Shown one piece after another: positions 8,143 through 17,263 of a stretch of 64,000 nt of DNA. Source of the DNA: Chloroflexi bacterium TSY (GTDB lineage: Bacteria; Chloroflexota; Anaerolineae; Caldilineales; Caldilineaceae); contig JAHBNG010000003.1 of the NCBI GenBank assembly GCA_019217005.1, forward strand, positions 248,001 through 312,000, read 5' to 3'. The position numbers and the translations under genes were made by a program. The notes beneath the pieces are model-generated. The model was not told the DNA's origin and ran no database searches. It was given only the letters and a program-made list of their open reading frames with translations. How positions within the stretch are numbered: the stretch's first letter is position 1; each line of letters starts with the position of its first letter.

Positions 8143-9174
8143 ATGACTTCTACTCAACTTACGAATTCAGATCAATCAATCCGTTCGGAATTCTGTTCGC
8201 AAGCGTCCTGCGAAGATAATGAACAGATTTTTGGTACGGCTGTCTCCGAAACAACCATATGGCTTGCGCTTGAATATCCATATGCATGGGGTGCAAAGGC
8301 ATTGGCTGAGTGTGCATTAGAATCAGACGTCAAGTCGCACCTAGAGAACTGGCAAGAGCAAATTCCGGGTGTTCGTTTACAGATGATTAAGAGAGATTCA
8401 TTATCTACCAGTACACCAGACGTTGTGTACCAACTTCCAGAGCAAGAAATCTCGTTTTTTGTCGGTCTTGTACATGAAGAGAGTTCTCGTCTTTTTCGCT
8501 TCTCCCTAAACAAATATAGCGATTTGCTTGATATCGATCTAGTTAGTCTGATCTCAGGAGGTGGTCAAAGCGCGTATCTGGTTAGTCAAGGCAAGGCGCT
8601 TGAAATAGAAGACTCTTTGTATTTGGTTTGTACAAATGGAAAGCGCGACCGATGTTGTGCGAAATGGGGTTTACCAATCTACCATGAGTTTGCGGATCTC
8701 TTACCTGATGCGGCTTGGCAGACGACCCATATCGGCGGTCACCGTTTTGCAGCAACCATGGTCTGCTTGCCGTCAGGGGTTGTCTATGGTCGGCTTCAGC
8801 CCGGAGAAGCCAGGAAGGTTGTGGACGCGGACCTAAACGGTGCGATTTATCGTTTGGATCGATACCGCGGGCGTTCATGCTACAATCAGATTGTACAAGC
8901 CGCGGCATATTACTTGCACCGAGAAACAGGTTCATTGCAATTGGAGACTCTTCGCTTCATCAACCTCGCATCGACGGAGGAAAACCAGTGGACTGTTCGC
9001 TTTGAGGCAACGGATACTCAGATAGCTCATAGTGGTAACAATGGCAAAAGTATTCATGAATTGTATATTGAGCGCCATCTGACGCCAAAACCACTCATGG
9101 CGAGTTGTGGTAAAGAACCTCAAATTGCGGCACAGTTTTTACTTCACAATCATCGAACTCTCACGACAATCTAA
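8143..9174 (+). CDS. Sucrase/ferredoxin-like family protein (thioredoxin-like [2Fe-2S] protein)
   Basis: About 343 residues from the ATG at 8143; an in-frame ATG 84 bases upstream is possible, but the family match starts after 8143. The Suc_Fer-like signature is clear: an early Cys (SQASC), WLALEYPYAWGAKAL, then LVCTNGKRDRCCAKWGLPIYHEF with the paired cysteines, followed by THIGGHRFAATMVCLPSGVVYGRL. Members of the family bind a [2Fe-2S] cluster through a thioredoxin-like ferredoxin fold and are presumed electron carriers in the cytosol; the partner is unknown. An AGAAAGG lies 16 bases upstream of the start, which is rather far. The gene stands alone, between a truncated transporter and the interrupted phosphoesterase. 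Confidence 0.85.
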   Translation: MTSTQLTNSDQSIRSEFCSQASCEDNEQIFGTAVSETTIWLALEYPYAWGAKALAECALESDVKSHLENWQEQIPGVRLQMIKRDSLSTSTPDVVYQLPEQEISFFVGLVHEESSRLFRFSLNKYSDLLDIDLVSLISGGGQSAYLVSQGKALEIEDSLYLVCTNGKRDRCCAKWGLPIYHEFADLLPDAAWQTTHIGGHRFAATMVCLPSGVVYGRLQPGEARKVVDADLNGAIYRLDRYRGRSCYNQIVQAAAYYLHRETGSLQLETLRFINLASTEENQWTVRFEATDTQIAHSGNNGKSIHELYIERHLTPKPLMASCGKEPQIAAQFLLHNHRTLTTI

Positions 9175-9215
9175 GAATTATATTAGTCAATATGTAGTAT
9201 TTATATGCAGTATTT

Positions 9216-10248
9216 ATGATTGTAAAGCAGCATCAATTTAAGTTTAACCCGTATCGATTATTGCAAATGCCGCCCGAGAAGTCAGTCCGGCGGATGAATC
9301 CGACCCGTTTCATTCAGCTTGGTGGCATTTCTAAGGTTGAAATTGGGGGTGGTTCATTTTAGCTGGATAGATAGGTTTACACTTTTAGAAACAGAAAGAA
9401 CGTTTATATTCTCTGATTTCGCCGGTTCTCAGAGAGAAAACGGTCTCATATAGATTTTTGTCTATATATCAAAAGTGTAAACCTAATTTTGAACCACCCC
9501 TGAAATTGTTCATGTATCGCTGAACATCCCGGCCCTGCCCGAAAAACTGACAAGGGTACGCTTTGCTCAGATTTCGGATATCCATTTAGGTCCATCTGTA
9601 CGCGGAGAGCATTTACTAAACCTTGTCCAACAGATTAATCGGTTGGCTCCCGATTTCTTAATGCTAACAGGTGACTTTGTCACGAAAGACGGGCGGTATG
9701 CATCAGAAATGATCGATCCACTCCATCAGCTCATGATGCCCGCTTATGCTGTCACGGGGAATCACGATTGTGGCCACAATCAATGGCTCATTGAAAAAAC
9801 GCTATCCGAAACCCCTGTTCATTTACTACGGAATCGAGCAGTTGAGATTCAGGACGGTTTATGGCTGGCGGGTTTGGATGATGTCTTATCTGGGTTTCCC
9901 TATTTGCAAGGTACATTACGAGACATTCCAAAGGGAGTGACGACGCTTCTTATGGTCCACGAACCTGACTATATTGATCTAGTTACACGACTCAATGCGC
10001 CCATTGTGGCCCAATTCAGCGGACATACACATGGTGGACAAATTCGCATGCCTCGACTTCTTCCAGATCCGCATGGTTTCCAGAGTTGGGCACCACAATT
10101 GCCGCCTTTGGGTAGGCGATACCCCATCGGCCTATACCGAGTTTGTCGACGGTTTGTTTACACGAATCGTGGGATAGGTTTTTCAGGAAAGCCGTTGCGC
10201 GTGAATTGCCGACCTGAAATCACGCTATTCACATTGAAATCAACCTAA
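9216..10248 (+). pseudogene. Metallophosphoesterase (YkuE/YaeI-like) interrupted by a MITE
   Basis: The 5' part runs from the ATG at 9216 to 9345 and the 3' part continues after the MITE and its target duplication at 9509. Deleting the 155-bp element and one 8-bp duplication (163 bases) restores one continuous frame of about 289 codons. Calcineurin-like metal ligands are present downstream of the insertion: ISDIHLG (Asp, His), TGDF (Asp), GNHD (Asn, His), MVHEPD and GHTHGGQ. Such enzymes hydrolyse phosphoesters; YkuE-type members are membrane-associated. As it stands, translation from the original start hits stops in the MITE. The remaining frame opens only after a TGA at 9490 and has no ATG before the motifs; a TTG at 9643 would lose the first metal-binding motif. 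It is therefore probably inactive. Confidence 0.88.
9346..9500 (+). mobile_element. 155-bp MITE, copy 2 (8-bp TSD TGAAATTG)
   Basis: Same orientation as, and identical to, copy 1. Exact direct repeats TGAAATTG lie at 9338-9345 and 9501-9508. It is inserted in codon 44 of the phosphoesterase gene. Confidence 0.96.
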
Positions 10249-10343
10249 CTGTCAGCTTACGCAGGAAAGCATAGTTTTTTCTTTGTCCGATAGGACAGAA
10301 AGAAGAGCTAGTCAGAGATGAGTGAATTTTGCATCCGATGGAA

Positions 10344-10498
10344 GGGGTGGTTCAAAATTAGGTTTACACTTTTGATATATAGACAAAAATCTATATGAGA
10401 CCGTTTTCTCTCTGAGAACCGGCGAAATCAGAGAATATAAACGTTCTTTCTGTTTCTAAAAGTGTAAACCTATCTATCCAGCTAAAATGAACCACCCC
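10344..10498 (-). mobile_element. 155-bp MITE, copy 3 (8-bp TSD CGATGGAA)
   Basis: The exact reverse complement of copies 1 and 2, with direct repeats CGATGGAA at 10336-10343 and 10499-10506. It lies in the 441-base gap between the phosphoesterase and ftsH, about 190 bases upstream of the ftsH start. It may alter ftsH expression but breaks no recognised gene. Confidence 0.96.
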
Positions 10499-10689
10499 CG
10501 ATGGAATACATCCTACAGCTATACAGTTTACAATCAGTTAACCTACGGAGTATATGATTAAGGGTGATGATATGTCGAAATGCCCATACAATTTTCAAAA
10601 ATCGTTTGACGTACCGACTCCCGTGTGATAAACTTGCAAAATCCATAACAATTGACCATGATCTTAAGATCAGTTCAAAATAAGATACC

Positions 10690-12649
10690 ATGAATCCCAA
10701 AAGAGTACGAAGCGGTTTAATCTATTTGCTATTATTAGTCGCCTTGGGTGCTTTTCTGTATACATCGTTTGGCTATAATTCATCCCAAGCCGACCAAGAA
10801 GTCCCGATTGCGACAATTGCCGATCAGATTCGTAACGGTGATGTGAGCGAACTTCAGATCAAGGACGATCGCGTCACAGCAATTACGAAAAACGGTCTAC
10901 AAAACTCGCGCAAAGAATTAAATGTTGGAATCGTTGAAACCTTACAAGCTTTAGGCGTTTCAACGGAAGAGTTGAATCGCGTTGTGATTAAGGTAAACCC
11001 GCCAACTCTTTGGGAAAGTTGGAGTGGGTTCGTCTTCGCTTTGCTGCCACTGATTTTGCTAGGTGTTTTCTTCTTTTTCATCTTACGACAGGCTCAGGGT
11101 GCCGGCAATCAGGCATTTAGTTTTGGCAAAAGCCGGGCGAGAATGTTTACGGGCGATAGGCCGACTGTTACCTTTGATGACGTGGCAGGAAGTGAAGAAG
11201 CCAAACATGAGCTGCAGGAGGTTGTAGAATTTCTGAAAGAGCCTCAGAAGTTTGCTGCATTGGGCGCACGCATTCCAAAGGGTGTTCTGCTTGTTGGGCC
11301 TCCTGGAACAGGAAAGACGCTCGTTGCTAAAGCCGTCTCCGGAGAGGCCGGCGTTCCTTTCTTTAGCATTTCTGGCTCCGAGTTTGTGGAAATGTTTGTT
11401 GGTGTTGGTGCAAGTCGTGTACGCGATCTGTTCGAACAAGCCAAAAAAGAATAGCCCATGTATCATTTTCGTCGACGAAATTGATGCCGTGGGTCGTCAT
11501 CGCGGTGCCGGTTTAGGTGGTTCTCATGATGAGCGAGAACAAACGCTCAATCAGATCCTCGTCGAAATGGATGGTTTCGATACAGATACAAACATCATCG
11601 TCATCGCTGCAACCAACCGGCCAGATATCTTAGATCCAGCGCTATTACGTCCCGGACGTTTTGACCGTCGCGTAACGATGGACGCACCTGATGTGAAAGG
11701 ACGTCGTGCGATCTTGGAGGTTCACGTTCGTGGAAAACCTTTGGCAGCAGATGTGGATTTGGATACTGTGGCCAAACAGACACCTGGATTTGCTGGCGCT
11801 GATATCGAAAATCTTGTTAACGAAGCAGCGATATTGGCAGCTCGCCGGAATCGACGTTCTATCGGTATGCCAGAGTTTCAGGAGGCTATCGAACGAGTGA
11901 TGGCGGGTCCAGAGAGACGAAGTCGGGTTATCCGACCGAAGGAGAAAGAAGTCGTTGCCTATCATGAAGCAGGCCATGCAGTGGCAATGTATTTTTTGCC
12001 AGACCACGATCCAGTACACAAAGTGACCATCGTTCCGCGTGGAATGGCTGGTGGGTATACGATGAGCTTGCCGGAAGAAGAGACGAACCTGGAAACGCAA
12101 GCGACCTTCCTCGATCGGCTTGTGGCTTTATTGGGTGGTCGCGTTGCAGAGGGAATTCGCTTCGGCGACGTGACGACTGGTGCCAGCAATGATTTGGAGC
12201 GCGTCACAGCCATGGCGCGTGCGATGGTAACGGAATGGGGCATGAGCAAAAAGTTAGGTCCTATTCGTTATGGAGAACGCGAAGAACTCGTTTTCTTGGG
12301 TCGTACAATGAGTGAGCACCGCAATTATAGCGACAAGATTGCACAACAAATAGACGAGGAAGTACGTCGAATTGTAGACGATTCCTACGAACGATGTCGC
12401 CAAATCTTAACAGAACATTGGGACAAAATGAACCTTCTTTCTCATCGTCTGCTCGAAATCGAGACAATTAATGCACCGGAATTTGAAGCGATGATGCGAG
12501 GCGAAGATCCCTTTGAAAAAGATGAATCAGAAGCTGACGATGCATCAGCCGTTCCCGACGTTGTGATCGATGACAATAGTCGCGATGCAAATAACCGAGA
12601 AGACGGCAGCTTAGATCTTGGTAGTGGAACACTACCCGCACCAGCATAA
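10690..12649 (+). pseudogene. ftsH: ATP-dependent zinc metalloprotease FtsH, frameshifted at an A6 run
   Basis: FtsH is a membrane-anchored AAA+ protease that degrades misassembled membrane proteins and regulators. The first frame (10690-11454) carries an N-terminal helix, a periplasmic region, a second helix ([15 protein letters not shown]) and the Walker A loop [14 protein letters not shown]. It stops after FEQAKKE because an A6 run near 11443 has one base too many. With five As the frame continues as [16 protein letters not shown] (Walker B). The rest follows to 12649: AAA second-region arginines (ATNRPDILDPALLRPGRFDRR), the zinc site HEAGH, and an acidic C-terminal tail. The whole would be about 652 residues, normal for FtsH. 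All catalytic motifs are otherwise perfect, so a sequencing error or slippage-corrected expression is as plausible as real loss. Confidence 0.92.
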
Positions 12650-12693
12650 AATTACACACATCGGATAATTGACACCCAAATCGAGGAGTCCCA

Positions 12694-13578
12694 TTGGAGC
12701 CGTCAAAGCTCAACATTAGCCAAAACGGTACATCAAAATCTGTCACGCAGAAAATAGTGACATCCAAGACCTCGCCATCTGTGGGCGAGGTCTTTCCCAT
12801 TGATGATTCACCTCCATCTAATTTAGATGGCAAACAAACGACAACTCCTCAGCAAAACCGTACCCAACCAACTGTTTTTCCCCAGGATCATGCGGGACAT
12901 TCAATTCAAACATTTTTGTACCGTGTGAGTCGCCACGTCTTTGCAGGGGCGCCGCTCATACGCTGGCTCCTCATTTTGATCTTTCTCTGTGGTATTGTTG
13001 GGTTTGTGGGATTTGGTGTTGGCAGATGGGTTGTAGTTCCACTCTGTTTATTGTTAATTTTGGTCCTCTTATTTTTGCTGCGCCAGTGGCGGCGGGTCGA
13101 TTTCGTCCAGTTTGAGGAGTTGCCACCGTTTAACGTGATATCTGCACCGCTAACGCCTGATGACAAGATTCCGGTACATTGTACAGGCTACTTTAGCGTT
13201 GAAAACAAATCTCAAAGATTTACCTGGTTACCTGGTTTTTACCGCACATTTGCGACACGCGAACATGCTCTTCTCTGCAAAGTAGATTATCAAAAGTTTC
13301 TGGGGATTGGTGAATGGCCATCAGATGATGTTGGTATGTGGTATGTGTTCTTCTATCCGCGGGACATTGAACGCATTCAATGGGGACGGCTTTACTTTGA
13401 TAACCAACCGCGCCTTGCGGTCGCTGTGGACCGTCGCGTCACAATTCCAGCGACAAATCGCTTACAGCGCGATAAGGATGTGATCGAGACGATCTATCTA
13501 GCCTGTGCAACCGAAGATGATGGTCGAAAAATTGTGGCCGATTTGTTACATGATCTGCCGAATTCAATCTTTGTCTAA
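12694..13578 (+). CDS. Conserved membrane protein of unknown function
   Basis: A 294-residue protein not recognised as a known family. The start is probably the TTG at 12694, because a GAGGAG lies 8-9 bases upstream and no ATG fits. The first 75 residues are polar and Ser/Thr/Gln-rich. Two adjacent hydrophobic helices (about 90-130) follow, and then a soluble domain of about 160 residues with mixed beta-strand character (HCTGYFSVENKSQRFTWLPGFYRTF). This suggests a tail-exposed domain anchored by a helical hairpin. It begins 44 bases after ftsH on the same strand, so it could be co-transcribed with it. Confidence 0.7.
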   Translation: MEPSKLNISQNGTSKSVTQKIVTSKTSPSVGEVFPIDDSPPSNLDGKQTTTPQQNRTQPTVFPQDHAGHSIQTFLYRVSRHVFAGAPLIRWLLILIFLCGIVGFVGFGVGRWVVVPLCLLLILVLLFLLRQWRRVDFVQFEELPPFNVISAPLTPDDKIPVHCTGYFSVENKSQRFTWLPGFYRTFATREHALLCKVDYQKFLGIGEWPSDDVGMWYVFFYPRDIERIQWGRLYFDNQPRLAVAVDRRVTIPATNRLQRDKDVIETIYLACATEDDGRKIVADLLHDLPNSIFV

Positions 13579-13587
13579 AAATTGGAC

Positions 13588-13714
13588 TTAAATCAGTTGA
13601 ACATAGATTCCTTTGGCCTTGTTCAGAGCCTGGTCTGGATCCTCGAAGAGTCCTGAGTCTCCGAAGGAAACAAGCCTTCGCTGCACTCGAAAATGATATA
13701 TTCAACTGATTTAA
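13588..13714. repeat. 127-bp palindromic intergenic element
   Basis: The left arm TTAAATCAGTTGAACATA (13588-13605) is matched by TATATTCAACTGATTTAA at 13697-13714, with two mismatches. The element lies between the membrane-protein gene and the UbiA gene and could act as a terminator-like structure. Confidence 0.75.
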
Positions 13715-13733
13715 TGCTCGCGCCCTAACTTCT

Positions 13734-14594
13734 GTGCGACAGTTTATTGGTTATCTTCGTCTGGTGCGCTTGAGCAACTCATTGTCAGCAAGCGCATTGG
13801 TCCTCGTCGGCACCTATATGGTTATCACTCCCCCTTTTCCATTACGCGTTCTGATTGCCGCAACTGCGATGTGGGCGATTACTGCGTTTGGCTACATGAC
13901 GAATGACCTATTCGATTTGGTTGAGGATCGTATCAATAAACCCAATCGCCCAATCCCATCTGGTATGGTCAATGTTGCTCATGTACGATACGTTTCCGGG
14001 CTCTTAGCAGCAATTGCTCTCGTACTCAGTATGTGGCTTGGCCCATTCGAGTTTTTGGTTGCGTTCCTGATTCTATCTTTGCTCACTCTCTATAATTTGC
14101 GCCTAAAAGCAACTGCTGGTCAAGGGAATCTGTTGATTGCCTTGTTGGCTGGCTGTGCCATATTGGTTGGACCGATTGCACTCTATGAACGAACTGCCCT
14201 TCATTTAGAGGTTGACAGACTTGGATTGCTGATTCCCCCGGCAGCCGTGCTGGCTACATTTGTCGCAACGCGTGAAGTGCTCAAAACTATCGAAGATGTT
14301 GAAGGGGATCGCCATGCAGGCAAGGAAACAATTGCAACCCGCTGGGGCGTCCGATGTGCTATCCGCATCGTTTCTATCTTAGCAATTGCAACAAGCTTGC
14401 TAGGGCTTAGCCTTATCTGGATTTTAAACTACTCTGTTATCTCCCTGATTCTATTGCTCATTGGCGTTATAGGACCTTTACTTTATACAATCATCTATCT
14501 CGAACAGAATACTACTCCCAGTCGCGTCCAGCGCTGTCTTGCCTTGCTCAAAGGAAGCTACTTTGTTGGAATTTTGGCCTTGCTACTAGCTTAA
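13734..14594 (+). CDS. UbiA-family prenyltransferase
   Basis: A 286-residue integral membrane protein with about eight or nine predicted helices. The first Asp-rich motif is NDLFDLVED (57-65), followed by KPNRPIPSG, the standard UbiA prenyl-diphosphate/Mg site. The second is DVEGDRHAGKETIATRWG. The family transfers a polyprenyl chain to an aromatic or glycerol-phosphate acceptor; candidates are quinone, tocopherol-like or (di)geranylgeranylglyceryl-phosphate synthesis, and the sequence does not choose. The start is a GTG at 13734. The next gene (dCMP deaminase) is 109 bases downstream on the same strand. Confidence 0.88.
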   Translation: MRQFIGYLRLVRLSNSLSASALVLVGTYMVITPPFPLRVLIAATAMWAITAFGYMTNDLFDLVEDRINKPNRPIPSGMVNVAHVRYVSGLLAAIALVLSMWLGPFEFLVAFLILSLLTLYNLRLKATAGQGNLLIALLAGCAILVGPIALYERTALHLEVDRLGLLIPPAAVLATFVATREVLKTIEDVEGDRHAGKETIATRWGVRCAIRIVSILAIATSLLGLSLIWILNYSVISLILLLIGVIGPLLYTIIYLEQNTTPSRVQRCLALLKGSYFVGILALLLA

Positions 14595-14703
14595 TGCCTA
14601 TGATTTGTGGGTCTTTGAGGTTTTATGGGGTAACATTGGATGGTTTGTTGGTTCGCTAGTTTGGACACCAACCATCTAGCCTCAACACCTAGAACTGAGA
14701 ACA

Positions 14704-15180
14704 ATGTCAAATGGATTGCAACGTCCTTCTTGGGATGATTATTTCATAGATATAGCCTTCTCTGTCGCGACGCGCAGCACCTGCGATCGTGCCCATGTCG
14801 GCGCCGTCATTGTGCGTGATCGGCGCATTCTGACTACAGGGTATAATGGTGCGCCAGCTGGGCTACCTCATTGTGATGACGTGGGACATTTGCTTATGGA
14901 GGATCACTGTGTGCACACATTGCATGCCGAGCAGAATGCTATCATCCAAGCAGCCTTGCATGGTGTCAACATTCAAGGTGCAACAATCTATGTTACCCAC
15001 CAGCCATGTTTGACCTGCGCAAAAATGATCATCAATTCAGGTATTCAAAGAGTTATCTATGCGGGCAACTATCCCGATGAACATAGTCTTCTGTTCCTCT
15101 CAACTGCCAACGTCGAGTTGATCCATCTCCCACGTGAACGTCAAGAAGATACTGTCTTTACGAAAGTTGAGCATGACTAG
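14704..15180 (+). CDS. dCMP/cytidine deaminase family protein (ComEB-like)
   Basis: 158 residues, the usual size for deoxycytidylate deaminases. The zinc site is complete: HAE at 74-76 (His ligand and catalytic Glu) and PCLTC at 101-105 (two Cys ligands). The RDRRILTTGYNGAPAGLPHCDDVGH region matches the dCMP deaminase/ComEB subgroup. The reaction is dCMP to dUMP, feeding dTMP synthesis. The ATG at 14704 has no strong ribosome binding site visible. A palindromic repeat begins six bases after the stop, and a strong terminator follows at 15383. Confidence 0.88.
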   Translation: MSNGLQRPSWDDYFIDIAFSVATRSTCDRAHVGAVIVRDRRILTTGYNGAPAGLPHCDDVGHLLMEDHCVHTLHAEQNAIIQAALHGVNIQGATIYVTHQPCLTCAKMIINSGIQRVIYAGNYPDEHSLLFLSTANVELIHLPRERQEDTVFTKVEHD

Positions 15181-15185
15181 GAATC

Positions 15186-15264
15186 GTTGACATTTGACAG
15201 CTCTCCTCAGAGAAATCATTGCCCATAGCGACCAAGGCTCTGAGAGCGCACTCTAAATGTCAAC
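15186..15264. repeat. Palindromic intergenic element
   Basis: Outer arms GTTGACATTT/AAATGTCAAC and inner arms CTCAGAG/CTCTGAG form a cruciform-like element directly after the deaminase stop codon. Confidence 0.65.
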
Positions 15265-15382
15265 AGAACCTAAAAGAAGAGTGTTCAGCTGATCTAATTC
15301 TTGAACTGTACCGCACTCGCTCATAAACTTACAATGCACTCACTGCTCTACCCGGTGACGAAGATCCGATGGACCACAAATC

Positions 15383-15420
15383 AAAAGAGTCCGGTCATTG
15401 TGACCGGACTCTTTTAATTT
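15383..15420 (+). terminator. Strong Rho-independent terminator
   Basis: A perfect 15-bp stem AAAAGAGTCCGGTCA / TGACCGGACTCTTTT with a 3-base loop is followed by AATTT. Because the stem has A-tracts on one side and T-tracts on the other, it could terminate from either side, ending the deaminase transcript and any antisense read-through. Confidence 0.85.
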
Positions 15421-15733
15421 ATACAGTATCAACGAAAGGAGCAAACAAGGAGATACTTACATCAACTACTATGACGAACTACAATTTATCGACCAACATT
15501 CGTTCGATTTCTAATTGTGGAAATCGAACATTTTAAGGAGGCCATGCACTCAGAGCATACCATAGAAAGCGCAATACGTTTGTGACAAGTCGTTTGCAGA
15601 CAAATTATCGGTTCAACAGGAGCTCATGTGGTTGATCCGCTTTGGTTTCGATACAACATCGTCACTCAACCGGCGCTAATCTTCCTTGTATATGTCAACC
15701 ACATAAGACCCCAAAGACAAATATATAGCCGTA
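15421..15733. other. Intergenic region with two inverted repeats
   Basis: The gap between the terminator and the spoVR stop holds a perfect hairpin GTTCGATTTC/GAAATCGAAC (15502-15529) with a TTTTAA after it on the plus strand. A wider inverted repeat has arms around ATGTGGTTGA (about 15627) and TCAACCACAT (about 15694). No coding frame was found. Confidence 0.55.
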
Positions 15734-17263
15734 TCAATTAACGACGCGATTATGATGTTGTTCCCCATCATACGTAAAACAAACTGCGCCTTTGTCTTCT
15801 ACCTCCGTCATTAGATGTACGGGACGTTGCCATAGAGAATATAAGTTTTCCAACGTATCAGAGGCATAGTCAAGGCGCAAATCAATGCCTTCCCAACGAT
15901 GCTCCACATAGAGTTCTCCGCGATTCTTGTAATTGGCATCAACGATCTCGATATTGGGTTCACCAAAATTGGTGAGGTTAAAGAGAAGCTGTCTCTTGAT
16001 ATCCTCAAAATCGCGACTATCGATCTCGTAGCGTCGCGTCCGTCGATTGTAGAAATAGCGGAAGAGATTTTGTTTTTCCGCAAATTCACGAGTTAAAAAT
16101 GTATCGATAAATCCGATGTCGTTGTAGATCTTACGCACCTCAAAGATCTTCTCACGACCCAACCCAAGTTGACGATCCCACTTTGCTTTTTCTCGCTGGT
16201 CGCTACACTCTTCATATTCAAGCCCAAAGGCCCCTCTATTCCAGCGATCCTCGATATCGCGAAAGAGTTCAATCCCTAACTTATAAGGGTTCAGCCGTCC
16301 GGGTGAGGTAGCCAACGTTCCCGAGTGGTGATCGGCATAATCGATCAGCTCACCATCTTCAAGCGAGTGCTTGGTCATAATATGTGAATGCCAATAAGAC
16401 GCCCAACCCTCATTCATGATTTTTGTTTGGCGTTGAGGCACGAAATAGAGAGACTCTTCCCGTATAATCGAGAGAACATCCTGCTGCCACGATTTTAGCG
16501 GTGCGTTTTCCAATAAGAATTGGAGTACATCTTTTTGTGGATTGACGGGAAAATGAGTTTCCTTGCGCTTTTCGTCCTCAATTTGTTGACGTTGACTCTC
16601 TAAATATTCACGCGGGTTGATAAATGAATCCATGTAGTTCTTGCTGGGCAAACGACCAGTGAGCTCCTGTCCATCTGCCTCATTGTTTTCTCGTATGCTG
16701 ATATTGGAATCATTATTCATACGGCTTGCAAGACGTTGCACCCCCGGTGCATGGATATCGACCAGATTTTCAAGAGACAGGCAGCGATCCAAAAAGGCTT
16801 CTACCTCATCGATTCCATATTTATCCACATAACGATTAATTCGAGTCGCATGATTTGCCATCTCGTCCAACATCTGGCGATTTGTATGAGCAAACCAAAG
16901 GTTGTTCTTAAAAAAATCAGCGTGCCCATAGACATGAGCCATCACCAGCTTCTGATCTACTTCTAGGTTGCTAACGAGTAGATAAGCATAGCAAGGGTCG
17001 GTATTGATCACCATCTCATAAATACGATGAAGACCCCATGCATAGCTCTTACGCATGCGTTCATATTCCATCCCGAAACGCCAGTGAGGATAACGGCGCG
17101 GGAAGCCATCATAGGCGGCCACCTGATTCATTTGATCAAAGTCGAGCATCACAAAACGCACCTCTGGAAAATCCAGACGGGCATCCAGAGCATGGCCCTC
17201 GATCTTCTCCTTGGCTTGCTGCAAATTGTCTGGCAGTTTGCTACTATTCAACACTTTTTTCAC
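15734..17263 (-). CDS. spoVR: SpoVR family protein
   Basis: A 509-residue SpoVR/YcgB-like protein, the usual length. Characteristic stretches are FPEVRFVMLDFDQMNQVAAYDGFPRRYPHWRFGMEYE, INTDPCYAYL, MAHVYGHADFFKNN and IMNEGWASYWHS, which is followed by the YADHHSGTLA and NPYKLG region. The histidine- and glutamate-rich segments suggest a metal site, but the biochemical activity is not established. The start is a GTG at 17263 overlapping the stop of the preceding gene by four bases (GTGA), showing translational coupling. With prkA and yhbH it forms the conserved three-gene stress/sporulation cluster. No sporulation genes are seen here, so a general stress role is more likely. Confidence 0.93.
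   Translation of the reverse strand: MKKVLNSSKLPDNLQQAKEKIEGHALDARLDFPEVRFVMLDFDQMNQVAAYDGFPRRYPHWRFGMEYERMRKSYAWGLHRIYEMVINTDPCYAYLLVSNLEVDQKLVMAHVYGHADFFKNNLWFAHTNRQMLDEMANHATRINRYVDKYGIDEVEAFLDRCLSLENLVDIHAPGVQRLASRMNNDSNISIRENNEADGQELTGRLPSKNYMDSFINPREYLESQRQQIEDEKRKETHFPVNPQKDVLQFLLENAPLKSWQQDVLSIIREESLYFVPQRQTKIMNEGWASYWHSHIMTKHSLEDGELIDYADHHSGTLATSPGRLNPYKLGIELFRDIEDRWNRGAFGLEYEECSDQREKAKWDRQLGLGREKIFEVRKIYNDIGFIDTFLTREFAEKQNLFRYFYNRRTRRYEIDSRDFEDIKRQLLFNLTNFGEPNIEIVDANYKNRGELYVEHRWEGIDLRLDYASDTLENLYSLWQRPVHLMTEVEDKGAVCFTYDGEQHHNRVVN

Noticed and set aside
11430..11470. Programmed -1 frameshift in ftsH at A6G
   Set aside because: The shift needed to restore the FtsH frame is +1 (or loss of one A), not the -1 shift of DnaX-type slippery sites; no stimulatory structure was evident.
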